Virus record (IMG/VR): IMGVR_UViG_3300030103_002448
Coordinates: 1-35,420 of that record
Reading direction: 5' to 3' (one strand)
DNA from: a virus
Length of the DNA: 35,420 bases
Of this stretch, positions 1 through 6,980 are shown in pieces. Position 1 is the first letter of the stretch; each line of letters begins with the position of its first letter. The translations under genes and the position numbers were made by a program. Under the pieces are notes generated by a model. The model searched no databases, was not told where the DNA came from, and saw nothing but the letters and a program-made list of their open reading frames with translations.

Positions 1-100
1 CAGCAATACCACTTACAAAGTCAACTATAGATTCTTTTTTGGTAGCGTTTGAATCATCAGCATCTACAATAGCAATACTATCATTAGCTACATTTACAGT
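1..100. repeat. Terminal repeat, left copy (circular-assembly overlap)
   Basis: The first 100 bases recur at 35321-35420. They differ at one position: base 2 is A here and G at 35322. The repeat lies inside the tail fibre gene, and the reading frame continues through the join, so the most economical reading is an overlap left when a circular or circularly permuted molecule was written as a linear contig. The difference is synonymous (GCT against GCC, Ala). A physical terminal repeat of a packaged genome is possible but less likely inside a coding region. Confidence 0.93.
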
Positions 101-469
101 ACCACTAGATAAATCATTAAGGTCAAGATTAATATCATTTGTGTTTATTGATAAACCTCCATTTGTAGCATTTACTACATTTAAAGTAGCATCTCCTGAA
201 GTAGCATCACCTGTAAGCCCATTACCTGCCGATATACCTGTGATATCTCCATCAAACTTTTGCTCCCAAGTAAACCCTGTTGTAGCAGAATCATAAGTCA
301 ATACATAACCATCTATAGGTGAATTAGTAACTTTTAAATTTGGTTCATCAACGAAGTCAGCTCCATATACCTCGTCAAAATTATCATTTATTTTATCGAA
401 TGCGGTTCTTAACGGATCACCTGTTCCATCGTTTGCTACCGAACCAATACCTACTGTCTGTTGTGCCAT
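1..469 (-). CDS. Tail fibre protein, N-terminal part (gene continues across the contig join)
   Basis: The start codon at 469 opens a frame that stays open to base 1. On the circle it continues in frame at 35320 and stops at 34575, giving 404 residues in all; the same gene is listed again at 34575-35420. The N-terminus carries the motif GTGDPLRTAFDKINDNFDEV, which is common near the start of phage tail fibre and baseplate-attached structural proteins. It is followed by Gly/Thr/Asn-rich beta-type sequence. It follows two tiny ORFs that come after the portal and connector genes. A role in host binding or fibre attachment is inferred from the motif and position. The receptor is unknown. Confidence 0.8.
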   Translation of the reverse strand, partial: MAQQTVGIGSVANDGTGDPLRTAFDKINDNFDEVYGADFVDEPNLKVTNSPIDGYVLTYDSATTGFTWEQKFDGDITGISAGNGLTGDATSGDATLNVVNATNGGLSINTNDINLDLNDLSSGTVNVANDSIAIVDADDSNATKKESIVDFVSGIA

Positions 470-485
470 TTCTTGTTATTATTAA

Positions 486-590
486 TTATAGACAAGGGGG
501 TTTAGAATCTATATCTACAGTAGACTGATTGGAGTTATTACCCCACCAACTACTACAATATGAAACCGCCCAATTTATTGTATTTGCCAT
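486..590 (-). CDS. Small Trp-rich protein, 34 residues
   Basis: A 34-residue frame begins MANTINWAVSYCSSWWGNN and ends in PPCL. Its start codon overlaps the stop of the preceding ORF as TAATG, and the fibre gene starts 17 bases after its stop, so it sits in a tightly coupled series. The Trp/Gly/Tyr-rich N-terminus resembles the repeated W-G-x-I-Y motif of the upstream 57-residue protein, which suggests they are related. No function is recognised. Position between connector and fibre suggests a minor structural or fibre-associated peptide. It is short, so the call rests mainly on the overlap arrangement. Confidence 0.55.
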   Translation of the reverse strand: MANTINWAVSYCSSWWGNNSNQSTVDIDSKPPCL

Positions 591-763
591 TATTCACTAT
601 AAAAATTACTTGCAAGATAATTGATAGCATCTGCGAATAATCTAGATGTACTTGCCAAAGGTCTTACAAAAGTGTTAACGATAGTCTCGTAAATATCGCC
701 CCACCCAATATTATTATTTATTTCTCCGAAATGTGTTGTCTCGTATATCTTTCCCCAACTCAT
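590..763 (-). CDS. Small protein with repeated W-G-x-I-Y motif, 57 residues
   Basis: The frame starts MSWGKIYETTHFGE and has a second copy of the motif at about residues 20-27 (GWGDIYET), so the protein contains a short internal duplication. The C-terminal half is amphipathic with an aromatic end (NYLASNFYSE). The start is preceded by an A-rich stretch typical of Bacteroidetes initiation sites. The stop overlaps the next start as TAATG. I do not recognise a named family. The neighbours (connector upstream, tail fibre downstream) suggest a minor virion or fibre-related role; this is inference. Confidence 0.7.
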   Translation of the reverse strand: MSWGKIYETTHFGEINNNIGWGDIYETIVNTFVRPLASTSRLFADAINYLASNFYSE

Positions 764-833
764 TTTTATTCTTTTTAAGATAACTATTTAACTTTATTTC
801 GTTATCTTTCTTTATCTTATACTGTTTCTTCAT
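714..833 (-). CDS. Possible small basic protein, 39 residues
   Basis: The start codon overlaps the stop of the connector gene as ATGA, the junction style used throughout this genome. The product is very Lys/Asn-rich, beginning MKKQYKIKKDNEIK. It overlaps the next ORF (590-763) by 50 bases in another frame, which is more than the usual overlap here and lowers confidence. The composition could simply reflect AT-rich DNA. If it is not translated, the 763-833 segment is a short leader for the downstream small ORFs. Confidence 0.35.
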   Translation of the reverse strand: MKKQYKIKKDNEIKLNSYLKKNKNELGKDIRDNTFRRNK

Positions 834-1333
834 AAAACCCAGCCTGAATAAGTGCTGTCCTTATCAGGATAAATATCTTCATTATTATTACTATAATATT
901 CTGGGAACTTACTAGGAGCGTTAAAATTCATATAATCAATAAACCTATCAGTATAGTATTGAGCATAATCTCTTTCTTTTGCTGTAAGTGAATCTATTTC
1001 ACTTTTTTCTGGTTGTGTTGAATTCTCGCTATTATGTTTATATATTCCTCCATTACTTATAGTATAAGCTGCAAAAGGTAAGTATTCTGCCATAGCAAAA
1101 TGAATAAGCATAGGCTGTATATAATCATTAACTAACGATAAATAATCTCCAGATAAATTACTAGATACAATATCGCTACTAATTTTATCATATAAATCAG
1201 TTCCTAAATAATTCCTTATATGTATTTCTTGAGCTAGTTTTATAAATTGTAGAAACTTATCAGGATCTACACTACCACTTAAAGCAGTATTTCTTACTAT
1301 ATCAGCTCTTTTTATAAATAGTGCAGTAGCCAT
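830..1333 (-). CDS. Head-tail connector (adaptor-like) protein
   Basis: A 167-residue, mostly alpha-helical protein directly after the portal gene, with TAATG overlap. Its composition and length fit the gp6/gp15-type adaptor that docks under the portal: an N-terminal helix followed by a segment around residues 28-48 (DKFLQFIKLAQEIHIRNYLG), repeated aromatic helices, and an acidic, Tyr-rich C-terminus (YYSNNNEDIYP). In siphophages such adaptors sit between portal and tail and close the neck after DNA packaging. The assignment rests on position, size and general pattern and not on a decisive motif. Confidence 0.6.
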   Translation of the reverse strand: MATALFIKRADIVRNTALSGSVDPDKFLQFIKLAQEIHIRNYLGTDLYDKISSDIVSSNLSGDYLSLVNDYIQPMLIHFAMAEYLPFAAYTISNGGIYKHNSENSTQPEKSEIDSLTAKERDYAQYYTDRFIDYMNFNAPSKFPEYYSNNNEDIYPDKDSTYSGWVL

Positions 1334-2562
1334 TATTCTTTTTCTTCTATTTGTTCGTCAATCGTCTCTTCAACGTCTCTTTTTACACCAGTTTCTTTTT
1401 CTATTTCAGAATCACTAATTGCATTTGTTAAATCAGTAAATTCTAAAGGTTGTAATGTTTTAAAGTATATGTCTAAATTAATATTATTAAACTCTAATAT
1501 TTTTTCTAGTTCATCAAGTATTGTAACCTGCATAGGTCTAATAACAGTATTGTCCATAAGTAAAGAAGCTGTTTGAAGTTCTTCTGCATTGTTACCTAAT
1601 CCACTATTATCTTTAATACCAACCAACATTGGAGAAACTATCCTATGGGATACCATAACCTTTTTCATAGACTCATCAGATAAGAATTGATACTGTTGAT
1701 GAGCATCATTTAGTATAATTGGATCTACAGTTGCTGCTAGTTCTTTACTATCGTTAAAAGCTAATATAAATTTACCTGCATTACTACTCCCACTAAACTT
1801 CTCATATATTGCTCTTTCAATCATATCTCTCTGCTCTTTATCAGGAGTACCATTATTAAAGTTAATCAACATACTTGGTTGTAATCCATTTTGGATATTA
1901 CTTATATGGTAATTTGCTATCTCCTCTTCTAATTCAGCATATTGTAAACCTCCTTGATAATCAACTGGAGAATAGTAATAGTAACCTGCTCTATAAGGTC
2001 TAATATAAAGTATCTCAATACCATCTTTACTCATTCCAAAAGCTGAAATTCTCTTTGGTCTTTCATTAGGTTTAACTTCGCTCCAATCAGGTGAGTAATA
2101 ATACCCCTTTATTTCGCCATTTAAAGCCTTCTCCGCCCTTAACGTCTCTACAGGCATATGTGATACCTCTACGATCTCTGAATGATCTTTAGAATAGATT
2201 ATTTGAAGTGCAGCTTGACCCATCATTTTATAATCATAACAAACCTTCTTCATACAATCTTTAGAAAATAGTTCTTTCATTTTCTTGTATTCTTTTGGCT
2301 TGATTTCTGAATCAGTAGCATCTAATCCTCTACCATAAATCATTTCTGATATACCATTTACGGCAGCATTGTTAGTTGGAGATCCATTGTATCTGTCTAT
2401 AAGATATTGAAAGTACATATTATCATCACCGTATCCCACCCAATCATATCTCTTTGATTCTATAACCTCTGGAGCTGTATAACTCGATAAACTAACAACA
2501 TGAACGCTATCTTTTATTTTAGGTAGCGGTTGAGGTTTTCTGTTTGGTATTCTTTTTCCCAT
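1333..2562 (-). CDS. Portal protein
   Basis: A 409-residue portal protein, the dodecameric ring at one capsid vertex through which terminase pumps DNA and to which the neck attaches. Features that fit: an N-terminal WVGYGDDNMYFQYLIDRYNG segment (about 41-60); the NAAVNGISEMIYGRG segment that follows; a long central alpha/beta region with SHMPVETLRAEK; the stem/crown part with RIVSPMLVGIKDNSGLGNNAEE, where Pro-Met-Leu-x-G and the Asn/Glu-rich stretch are common in HK97/SPP1-type portals; and an acidic C-terminus. Both ends overlap neighbouring genes as TAATG. It lies downstream of the capsid gene, the reverse of the usual portal-protease-capsid order. Confidence 0.85.
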   Translation of the reverse strand: MGKRIPNRKPQPLPKIKDSVHVVSLSSYTAPEVIESKRYDWVGYGDDNMYFQYLIDRYNGSPTNNAAVNGISEMIYGRGLDATDSEIKPKEYKKMKELFSKDCMKKVCYDYKMMGQAALQIIYSKDHSEIVEVSHMPVETLRAEKALNGEIKGYYYSPDWSEVKPNERPKRISAFGMSKDGIEILYIRPYRAGYYYYSPVDYQGGLQYAELEEEIANYHISNIQNGLQPSMLINFNNGTPDKEQRDMIERAIYEKFSGSSNAGKFILAFNDSKELAATVDPIILNDAHQQYQFLSDESMKKVMVSHRIVSPMLVGIKDNSGLGNNAEELQTASLLMDNTVIRPMQVTILDELEKILEFNNINLDIYFKTLQPLEFTDLTNAISDSEIEKETGVKRDVEETIDEQIEEKE

Positions 2563-2909
2563 TATAATATTATAAATTCATTGTCGTAGCTACTTTCTTC
2601 TATATATTGAGAATCATTAACAAAGTATTTTTCTACGTTATTTTGATTGGTAGAGTATATTAAGCCTCTATAAATTTCTTCTGTATTTGAACTAGATAAC
2701 TCCACAGAGTATCTATATAAAGTATCTTCTGAAAGATTAAATGTTCCAGTAAGCACCATATACTGACCTTCGCTAGTTTTTGTTGGAGTAACTGTAACAG
2801 TCTTATTAGTATCCTTATTAGTCAATTTAATTATTGGATCACTCGTATCTTTACGAGGTACAATTTTAAGAACTTGACTCCCTGTTGTTGGTAATATATT
2901 CATATACAA
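2562..2909 (-). CDS. Small beta-rich structural protein, 115 residues
   Basis: The protein is Thr/Ser/Asn-rich with alternating hydrophobic residues, consistent with a beta-sandwich. It has no transmembrane segment. Its stop overlaps the portal start as TAATG. It follows a rho-independent terminator after the probable tail-tube gene. The first codon at 2909 (MYMN) or the ATG at 2903 (MNILPTTGSQVL) could be used; the second looks like a more usual N-terminus. Position between tail tube and portal suggests a minor virion protein such as a head decoration or neck component. I do not recognise the family. Confidence 0.65.
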   Translation of the reverse strand: MYMNILPTTGSQVLKIVPRKDTSDPIIKLTNKDTNKTVTVTPTKTSEGQYMVLTGTFNLSEDTLYRYSVELSSSNTEEIYRGLIYSTNQNNVEKYFVNDSQYIEESSYDNEFIIL

Positions 2910-2947
2910 AATAACTAAACGGTAGTCGTTTTGTTTTTACAAGATAC

Positions 2948-2972
2948 AAAAAAAGGGGCATATAGCCCCTTT
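2948..2972 (-). terminator. Rho-independent terminator after the probable tail-tube gene
   Basis: On the minus strand an 8-bp perfect stem (AAAGGGGC paired with GCCCCTTT) with a five-base loop is followed directly by a run of seven T. It lies 20 bases after the stop of the gene at 2993-3541 and before the 115-residue gene. It probably limits read-through from the strongly expressed capsid and tail-tube genes into the portal group. Confidence 0.85.
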
Positions 2973-2992
2973 CTATAGTACCCTATGTAATA

Positions 2993-3541
2993 TTAGGGAG
3001 TTCTTTGTGTTGAAGGAGTATCAGGATTACTAGCCATTCCTGCGAATGGGTCAGCAGCAGTTGCTCCATTTACAAAGTTAGGAGGTGTTACCTCGTTTGC
3101 AGTAAGAGTCAAGGTATATCCTTGAAGATCCCCCATTGCACTTCCAGTTACCATTGTTCCTCCAGTAACTTCAGCACCATGTTCACGTCCTACTAAAAGT
3201 AAATTACCGTCAAATGTTTCAACGAAAATATGAGGTCTTCCAAAGGACATTAGTTTAAGTTCTTTGTTATCCTCTTTAGTAAGTTTGTGTAGTGTCAAAT
3301 TCACAACAGATTCAAAGAATGTTGTACCATTCTCTAAAGATGTTTGAATGTTAGTTTCTAAAGAAGAATTACCCTTTACATCGTATGTATGGAAAGTAAA
3401 AGCTCCATCCATATCTGTTACTTCGTCATCAGTTAGGGTAATATTTCCTAAATCTCCGAAGTCAACAAAATGAATTTTTCTAATACCACCTACAGCATCT
3501 TTACAGGGTTTTTTTCTTCCTCCAGTTAAATCACAAGCCAT
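2993..3541 (-). CDS. Probable major tail (tube) protein
   Basis: I choose the start at 3541 (MACDLTGGRKKPCKD), giving 182 residues. The longer frame, starting at 3583, would add 14 residues encoded by the terminator hairpin at 3555-3592. The mid-to-late region has EHGAEVTGGTMVTGSAMGDL followed by QGYTLTLTANE. From memory, this pattern recurs in small major tail or virion proteins next to the capsid gene in environmental and Bacteroidetes siphophages. The rest is beta-rich, with an N-terminal Cys pair. A terminator on each side suggests a separately tuned, high-copy product, as expected for a tube protein. A capsid decoration protein is the main alternative. Confidence 0.6.
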   Translation of the reverse strand: MACDLTGGRKKPCKDAVGGIRKIHFVDFGDLGNITLTDDEVTDMDGAFTFHTYDVKGNSSLETNIQTSLENGTTFFESVVNLTLHKLTKEDNKELKLMSFGRPHIFVETFDGNLLLVGREHGAEVTGGTMVTGSAMGDLQGYTLTLTANEVTPPNFVNGATAADPFAGMASNPDTPSTQRTP

Positions 3542-3554
3542 AATTATAAATATT

Positions 3555-3592
3555 AAAAAAGGGTAGGTAGGCTTTAGGCTCACCCACCCTTT
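3555..3592 (-). terminator. Terminator or attenuator between capsid and tail-tube genes
   Basis: On the minus strand a long stem of up to 15 pairs (AAAGGGTGGGTGAGC against GCCTACCTACCCTTT, with two G-U pairs and one mismatch) is followed by a run of six T. It lies just after the capsid gene stop and ends 14 bases before the ATG at 3541. Because no room for a promoter remains between it and that start, the next gene probably depends on partial read-through. That would set a ratio of capsid to tail-tube transcripts. Confidence 0.8.
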
Positions 3593-3612
3593 AAAGTTAG
3601 TTGATTAATTTA

Positions 3613-4563
3613 TTAGTTAGCAGAGTTCGTAATGCCATAAGTAACGATATCTGTAACAATACCATACTGTACACCTGCACTAAATCTCATAACAACTCTC
3701 ACATTTTGAGAACCATCAAGATCTGCCATATCTATAACTTTTACTTCATTATGATCAGACAGTAAGCCTGTTCCAAAGAATAAGTTAGATTTTTCAGCAG
3801 CGATAGCTGTATTGTCAGCAAGACCATTAGCAATAAATATTTTTACACCATCAAAAGATAATGCTCCATTATTCCACCATTGTGTACCTTTACTATCAAC
3901 ACCAGCAGATCCTACTCCACTAGCAAATCCACCTAAAGCTCTCACATAAGCTCTTGCTATATTTTGAGAAACATATAAGAATAGATCTTCACTTCCATAA
4001 AGAGCAGAAGGAATAGCATCTACAATAGACCCTAATTGAGCAATAACATTAGAAGATGTTATTGTAGTTCCTGAAACCTCTTGTCCTGAAGGTAAGTCAG
4101 CATCTAGAGCTATTTGAGTAGTTAGACCATTAAACTGTCCATTTGTTGAAGTATCTCCTGTCCAGATTGAGTTTTCTGTTCTTTGAGCAACTTTAGCAGC
4201 AACGTGACCGATTAAGAAATCACTAAACGCTGGAGGTAAGTTACTAAATGAAGAGTATCCCATTTGAACTGCTTCCCAGTCAGAAACAAAATCTTTCTTA
4301 CATAGTTGTAAATTAACTTGTTGCTCTTCTGGTTGAAGAATTCTTTCAGTAAGTGTTAATGTTGAAGTAGCTGAAAAATCACAAGTTGCATCCTTAACAA
4401 TATCGTTAGAAGATACTTTCTTTATAACCTCTTTTAACTTTACATTAGGTTTTACTGTAATACCACCGTTAGCGATGGTAGCACCTTCTAGTAGAGCTGC
4501 AGCGATATATTGACCTGCAAACTCACCAGCATAGGTAGTAGTAATTGAAGTAGTAGTAGCCAT
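3613..4563 (-). CDS. Major capsid protein (HK97 fold)
   Basis: A 316-residue protein that fits an HK97-fold shell subunit of a small siphophage. It has a short Thr/Ser-rich N-terminal arm (MATTTSITTTYAGEFAGQ), an early mixed region with TSTLTLTERILQPEEQQVNL, the helix FSDFLIGHVAAKVAQRTENS (about 114-133) that looks like the spine helix, a central A-domain-like stretch with LYVSQNIARAYVRALGG, and a C-terminal beta section ending RFSAGVQYGIVTDIVTYG. It follows a coiled-coil scaffold-like gene and a protease gene, as expected for capsid assembly, and is followed by a strong hairpin. Gene size and context make this the best capsid candidate. Confidence 0.85.
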   Translation of the reverse strand: MATTTSITTTYAGEFAGQYIAAALLEGATIANGGITVKPNVKLKEVIKKVSSNDIVKDATCDFSATSTLTLTERILQPEEQQVNLQLCKKDFVSDWEAVQMGYSSFSNLPPAFSDFLIGHVAAKVAQRTENSIWTGDTSTNGQFNGLTTQIALDADLPSGQEVSGTTITSSNVIAQLGSIVDAIPSALYGSEDLFLYVSQNIARAYVRALGGFASGVGSAGVDSKGTQWWNNGALSFDGVKIFIANGLADNTAIAAEKSNLFFGTGLLSDHNEVKVIDMADLDGSQNVRVVMRFSAGVQYGIVTDIVTYGITNSAN

Positions 4564-4583
4564 TTTTAATTAAATTTAGACGT

Positions 4584-5120
4584 TTATTTATTATTACTTA
4601 TTCTAGCCATAACACGATCAAACGTGCTAATTGGTTTATTTTGCCCATATTGGAAATCGAATTTTCTAGGATTTCCCTCTTCTGGGTTATGTTTGATTGC
4701 TTCTGCAGCAGGTTCTTTAGAAAGCTCTTTTACTTGCTCTGATAGAGCTTCTTTCTCTTTCTTTATATAACCCATTTCTTCATCAATCATTTTCTTAATA
4801 GCATTAATTTCAGCTTTTAAAGCTCCCATATCTGCTTGATATTTTTCCTCCGAAACATAACCTTCCATTAGATCTGTTTCTTCTCTTTCCTCCAACTCAT
4901 CTTCGGATGCTTCTACTTCTGAAACTTCTGTTTCTTCGGTAGCAACCTCTTCAGACAACTCGGTAGTAGTTTCCTCTTTAACTTCCTCTGTTGTCTCACT
5001 TACAGCTTCTACAACCTCTTCTTGAACTTCCATTTCTGAAAGCTCTTGTGGAGTTGGTTGCTCATCTGATAGTTTAGACAACTTTTGGAGAATCTCATTT
5101 AAAATAGTTGTCGCACTCAT
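4584..5120 (-). CDS. Scaffold-like acidic coiled-coil protein
   Basis: This 178-residue protein is extremely Glu-rich over about residues 20-85, then has a heptad-like coiled coil (YVSEEKYQADMGALKAEINA, continuing to about residue 135) and a basic C-terminal tail with NPRKFDFQYGQNKPISTFDR. Acidic, helical, Glu/Lys-rich proteins directly before the capsid gene are typically internal scaffolds that template the procapsid and are removed by the prohead protease. The basic C-terminus may bind the capsid subunit. The role is inferred from composition and location; there is no diagnostic motif. Confidence 0.65.
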   Translation of the reverse strand: MSATTILNEILQKLSKLSDEQPTPQELSEMEVQEEVVEAVSETTEEVKEETTTELSEEVATEETEVSEVEASEDELEEREETDLMEGYVSEEKYQADMGALKAEINAIKKMIDEEMGYIKKEKEALSEQVKELSKEPAAEAIKHNPEEGNPRKFDFQYGQNKPISTFDRVMARISNNK

Positions 5121-5173
5121 AATAATTATTAAGGTTTATAAAAGTAATTGGTTGTAAATTAAGTGTTAGGTTT

Positions 5174-5389
5174 TTAGGAGCTTGTACTTGTAATTGTAAC
5201 TGTTGTATCAATAATAGTTATTGTGCCTGCAGAATCTGTCGCTCCTATTGTAACAGATCCCACTCCTTGAGCCTCTAAAGTTCCATCACAACATTTAGAT
5301 GAATAGGTTTTACCATCTGAACATAAACATCCTCTTTTTCCTCCTTTTGGTGATGATCTAGATACTGTAGCGTTTTTTCTTCTTCTCAT
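5174..5389 (-). CDS. Small Cys-rich protein between protease and scaffold genes
   Basis: A 71-residue protein with a very basic N-terminus (MRRRKNATVSRSSPKGGKR), a Cys cluster (GCLCSDGKTYSSKCCDG, about 19-35) and a Thr/Ile-rich beta C-terminus ending in TSTSS. Its start overlaps the protease stop as ATGA. The Cys spacing could bind a metal or form disulphides. The family has no function known to me. Position among capsid genes suggests a minor capsid component or an assembly factor; this is inference. Confidence 0.6.
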   Translation of the reverse strand: MRRRKNATVSRSSPKGGKRGCLCSDGKTYSSKCCDGTLEAQGVGSVTIGATDSAGTITIIDTTVTITSTSS

Positions 5390-6969
5390 TTTTTACTTTT
5401 TGGATGTTTCTTTGGTAGTAAGTCATAATCAGTTGTATATTTAGCATTTTGAGGTCTCCCATTCTTAACTAAATACATATAAGCATTTACTCTAGCGTGT
5501 GCCCATTGAGATGCAGATTTAACTTTTGGAGAGTGACCTGTATTAAACGCACCTAATCCTCTTTGAAATACACTAGATAAAACACCTACAGTCACACCAT
5601 AGCCTAATTTATCTTTATATTTCTTATTAAATTCATCAGCTTTCTTTTGTAATGAAGCTTTATCTTTAGCAGATACTTTTGCTCCTGTTTTACCTTTTGC
5701 ATTTCCTTTAGCTGTGCCTTTACCTTTTGGATTTTTATTAGGTGTACTTGATGCAGGTGCTTTTGGTGATTTTTTTATACCACCTCTTTCTCCTACTTCA
5801 GCATAAGATGATTTACGTTTTACACATTTACCAGCTTTATCTTTAACAAAACCCTTCGGACATTTTTGTAATTTCATATCATCTTTAACATGGGTCTTAC
5901 ATGGCATATACCAAGTTTTACCCTCAAATTCATGAGTATGGAAACCTTCACATCCTATATTTTTAGCCATTTCTTCTGCTTTTTCTTTTGTAGAATAAGC
6001 AAGTCTATCATCAATAATAGCAAAATCATTATCTATAACTTGTGATGCTAAATCTAATTCTCCTATTTCTTTAAGTTTAGACTTTGCCCATCTAAACCCT
6101 GCTTTTCCTCCCCAAGCATCATACATCAATTTACCACACCCATCAGAATAGCTTTTAGAGGCTTCTAGATCCTTTTCGTGGCGAGCTAGGAAGCTATGCA
6201 TTCTTTTTATCGTAGATACTGTTAGATTAGCTCTAGAGGCTAATTGAGAGGCTCTACGCTTCCCTACGGCAGTTCCACAAGATCCCCATCCATTTTTATC
6301 CACATATTCTAATACTTTTTTAGCATTACTTACAACTCCATCAGGATAATCATTATAAGACTTTAATTGATACTTTTCAGCGTTTAGATAATCTTTTACC
6401 TCTAGAAGTATTTCATTAGCTTCGCTTTCGTTTATCTTTTCGATTTCCGCCATATTGACCTTATCAGTAAAGTATCCTTCTATAGAGAAACCTTTTACCA
6501 AACCAGTTTTAACATAATTTTCCCATACATCATCATTATTTACCTTCATAGAAACCATCCAAGTACCTACAGGAAGATCCATATCGTACTTTTTTGATTT
6601 ATCATATTTTTCATCTTCTATAATCCAAGATTCTACAACAGAAAGACCATGAAGTTGTGCTTCGTGTTCTAGAGTAGATTTGTTTTGATTACCCCTCATA
6701 AGAAATAATTCAGAAGCTTTTCTTACTGTATCTTCTGAAAAATAAATATAATATTCATCATCACCTTCTTGACGGTAAATATTCTTATTAGGAATTAAAG
6801 CTGCCCCCATAAGTATTCGTTTCTCTTTATCTACCTCTGCAAGTTCTAATTTAGCTTGCTCACTTAAAGCAATAAAGTTCTCTTGAATTGCTGGACGATC
6901 TACAATGGAAATAGCTTCTATTCCAGATAGCAATTCGTCTTCATCTATAAGTAGTTCTATAATTCTCAT
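5386..6969 (-). CDS. XkdF-type prohead protease fused to several accessory domains
   Basis: A 527-residue protein with a modular layout. Residues about 1-170 match the XkdF-like putative prohead protease pattern: a SIVDRPAIQENF start motif, EHEAQLHG (His102, His107), VVESWIIED, and VKGFSIEGYF (Ser162), the likely catalytic His and Ser regions. Residues about 205-300 contain CGTAVGKRRASQLASRANLT and SDGCGKLMYDAWGG, a helical module often attached to phage capsid proteins. Residues about 324-360 contain a YSTKEKAEEMAKNIGC...HTHEF...YMPCKTH motif. A Lys/Gly-rich linker (about 395-435) leads to a C-terminal domain (about 455-518) that resembles DUF5824. It probably processes scaffold and capsid. 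It is much longer than a simple prohead protease. Confidence 0.75.
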   Translation of the reverse strand: MRIIELLIDEDELLSGIEAISIVDRPAIQENFIALSEQAKLELAEVDKEKRILMGAALIPNKNIYRQEGDDEYYIYFSEDTVRKASELFLMRGNQNKSTLEHEAQLHGLSVVESWIIEDEKYDKSKKYDMDLPVGTWMVSMKVNNDDVWENYVKTGLVKGFSIEGYFTDKVNMAEIEKINESEANEILLEVKDYLNAEKYQLKSYNDYPDGVVSNAKKVLEYVDKNGWGSCGTAVGKRRASQLASRANLTVSTIKRMHSFLARHEKDLEASKSYSDGCGKLMYDAWGGKAGFRWAKSKLKEIGELDLASQVIDNDFAIIDDRLAYSTKEKAEEMAKNIGCEGFHTHEFEGKTWYMPCKTHVKDDMKLQKCPKGFVKDKAGKCVKRKSSYAEVGERGGIKKSPKAPASSTPNKNPKGKGTAKGNAKGKTGAKVSAKDKASLQKKADEFNKKYKDKLGYGVTVGVLSSVFQRGLGAFNTGHSPKVKSASQWAHARVNAYMYLVKNGRPQNAKYTTDYDLLPKKHPKSKK

Positions 6970-6980
6970 ATTAAAGTAAT

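Noticed and set aside
3542-3583. Fourteen-residue N-terminal extension of the tail-tube protein
   Set aside because: The codons coincide with a terminator hairpin and T run, and the alternative ATG at 3541 gives a more typical start.
6296-6304. Perfect DnaA box TTATCCACA
   Set aside because: A single 9-bp match inside the protease gene with no companion boxes nearby. It is probably chance, although a DnaA-like protein is encoded.
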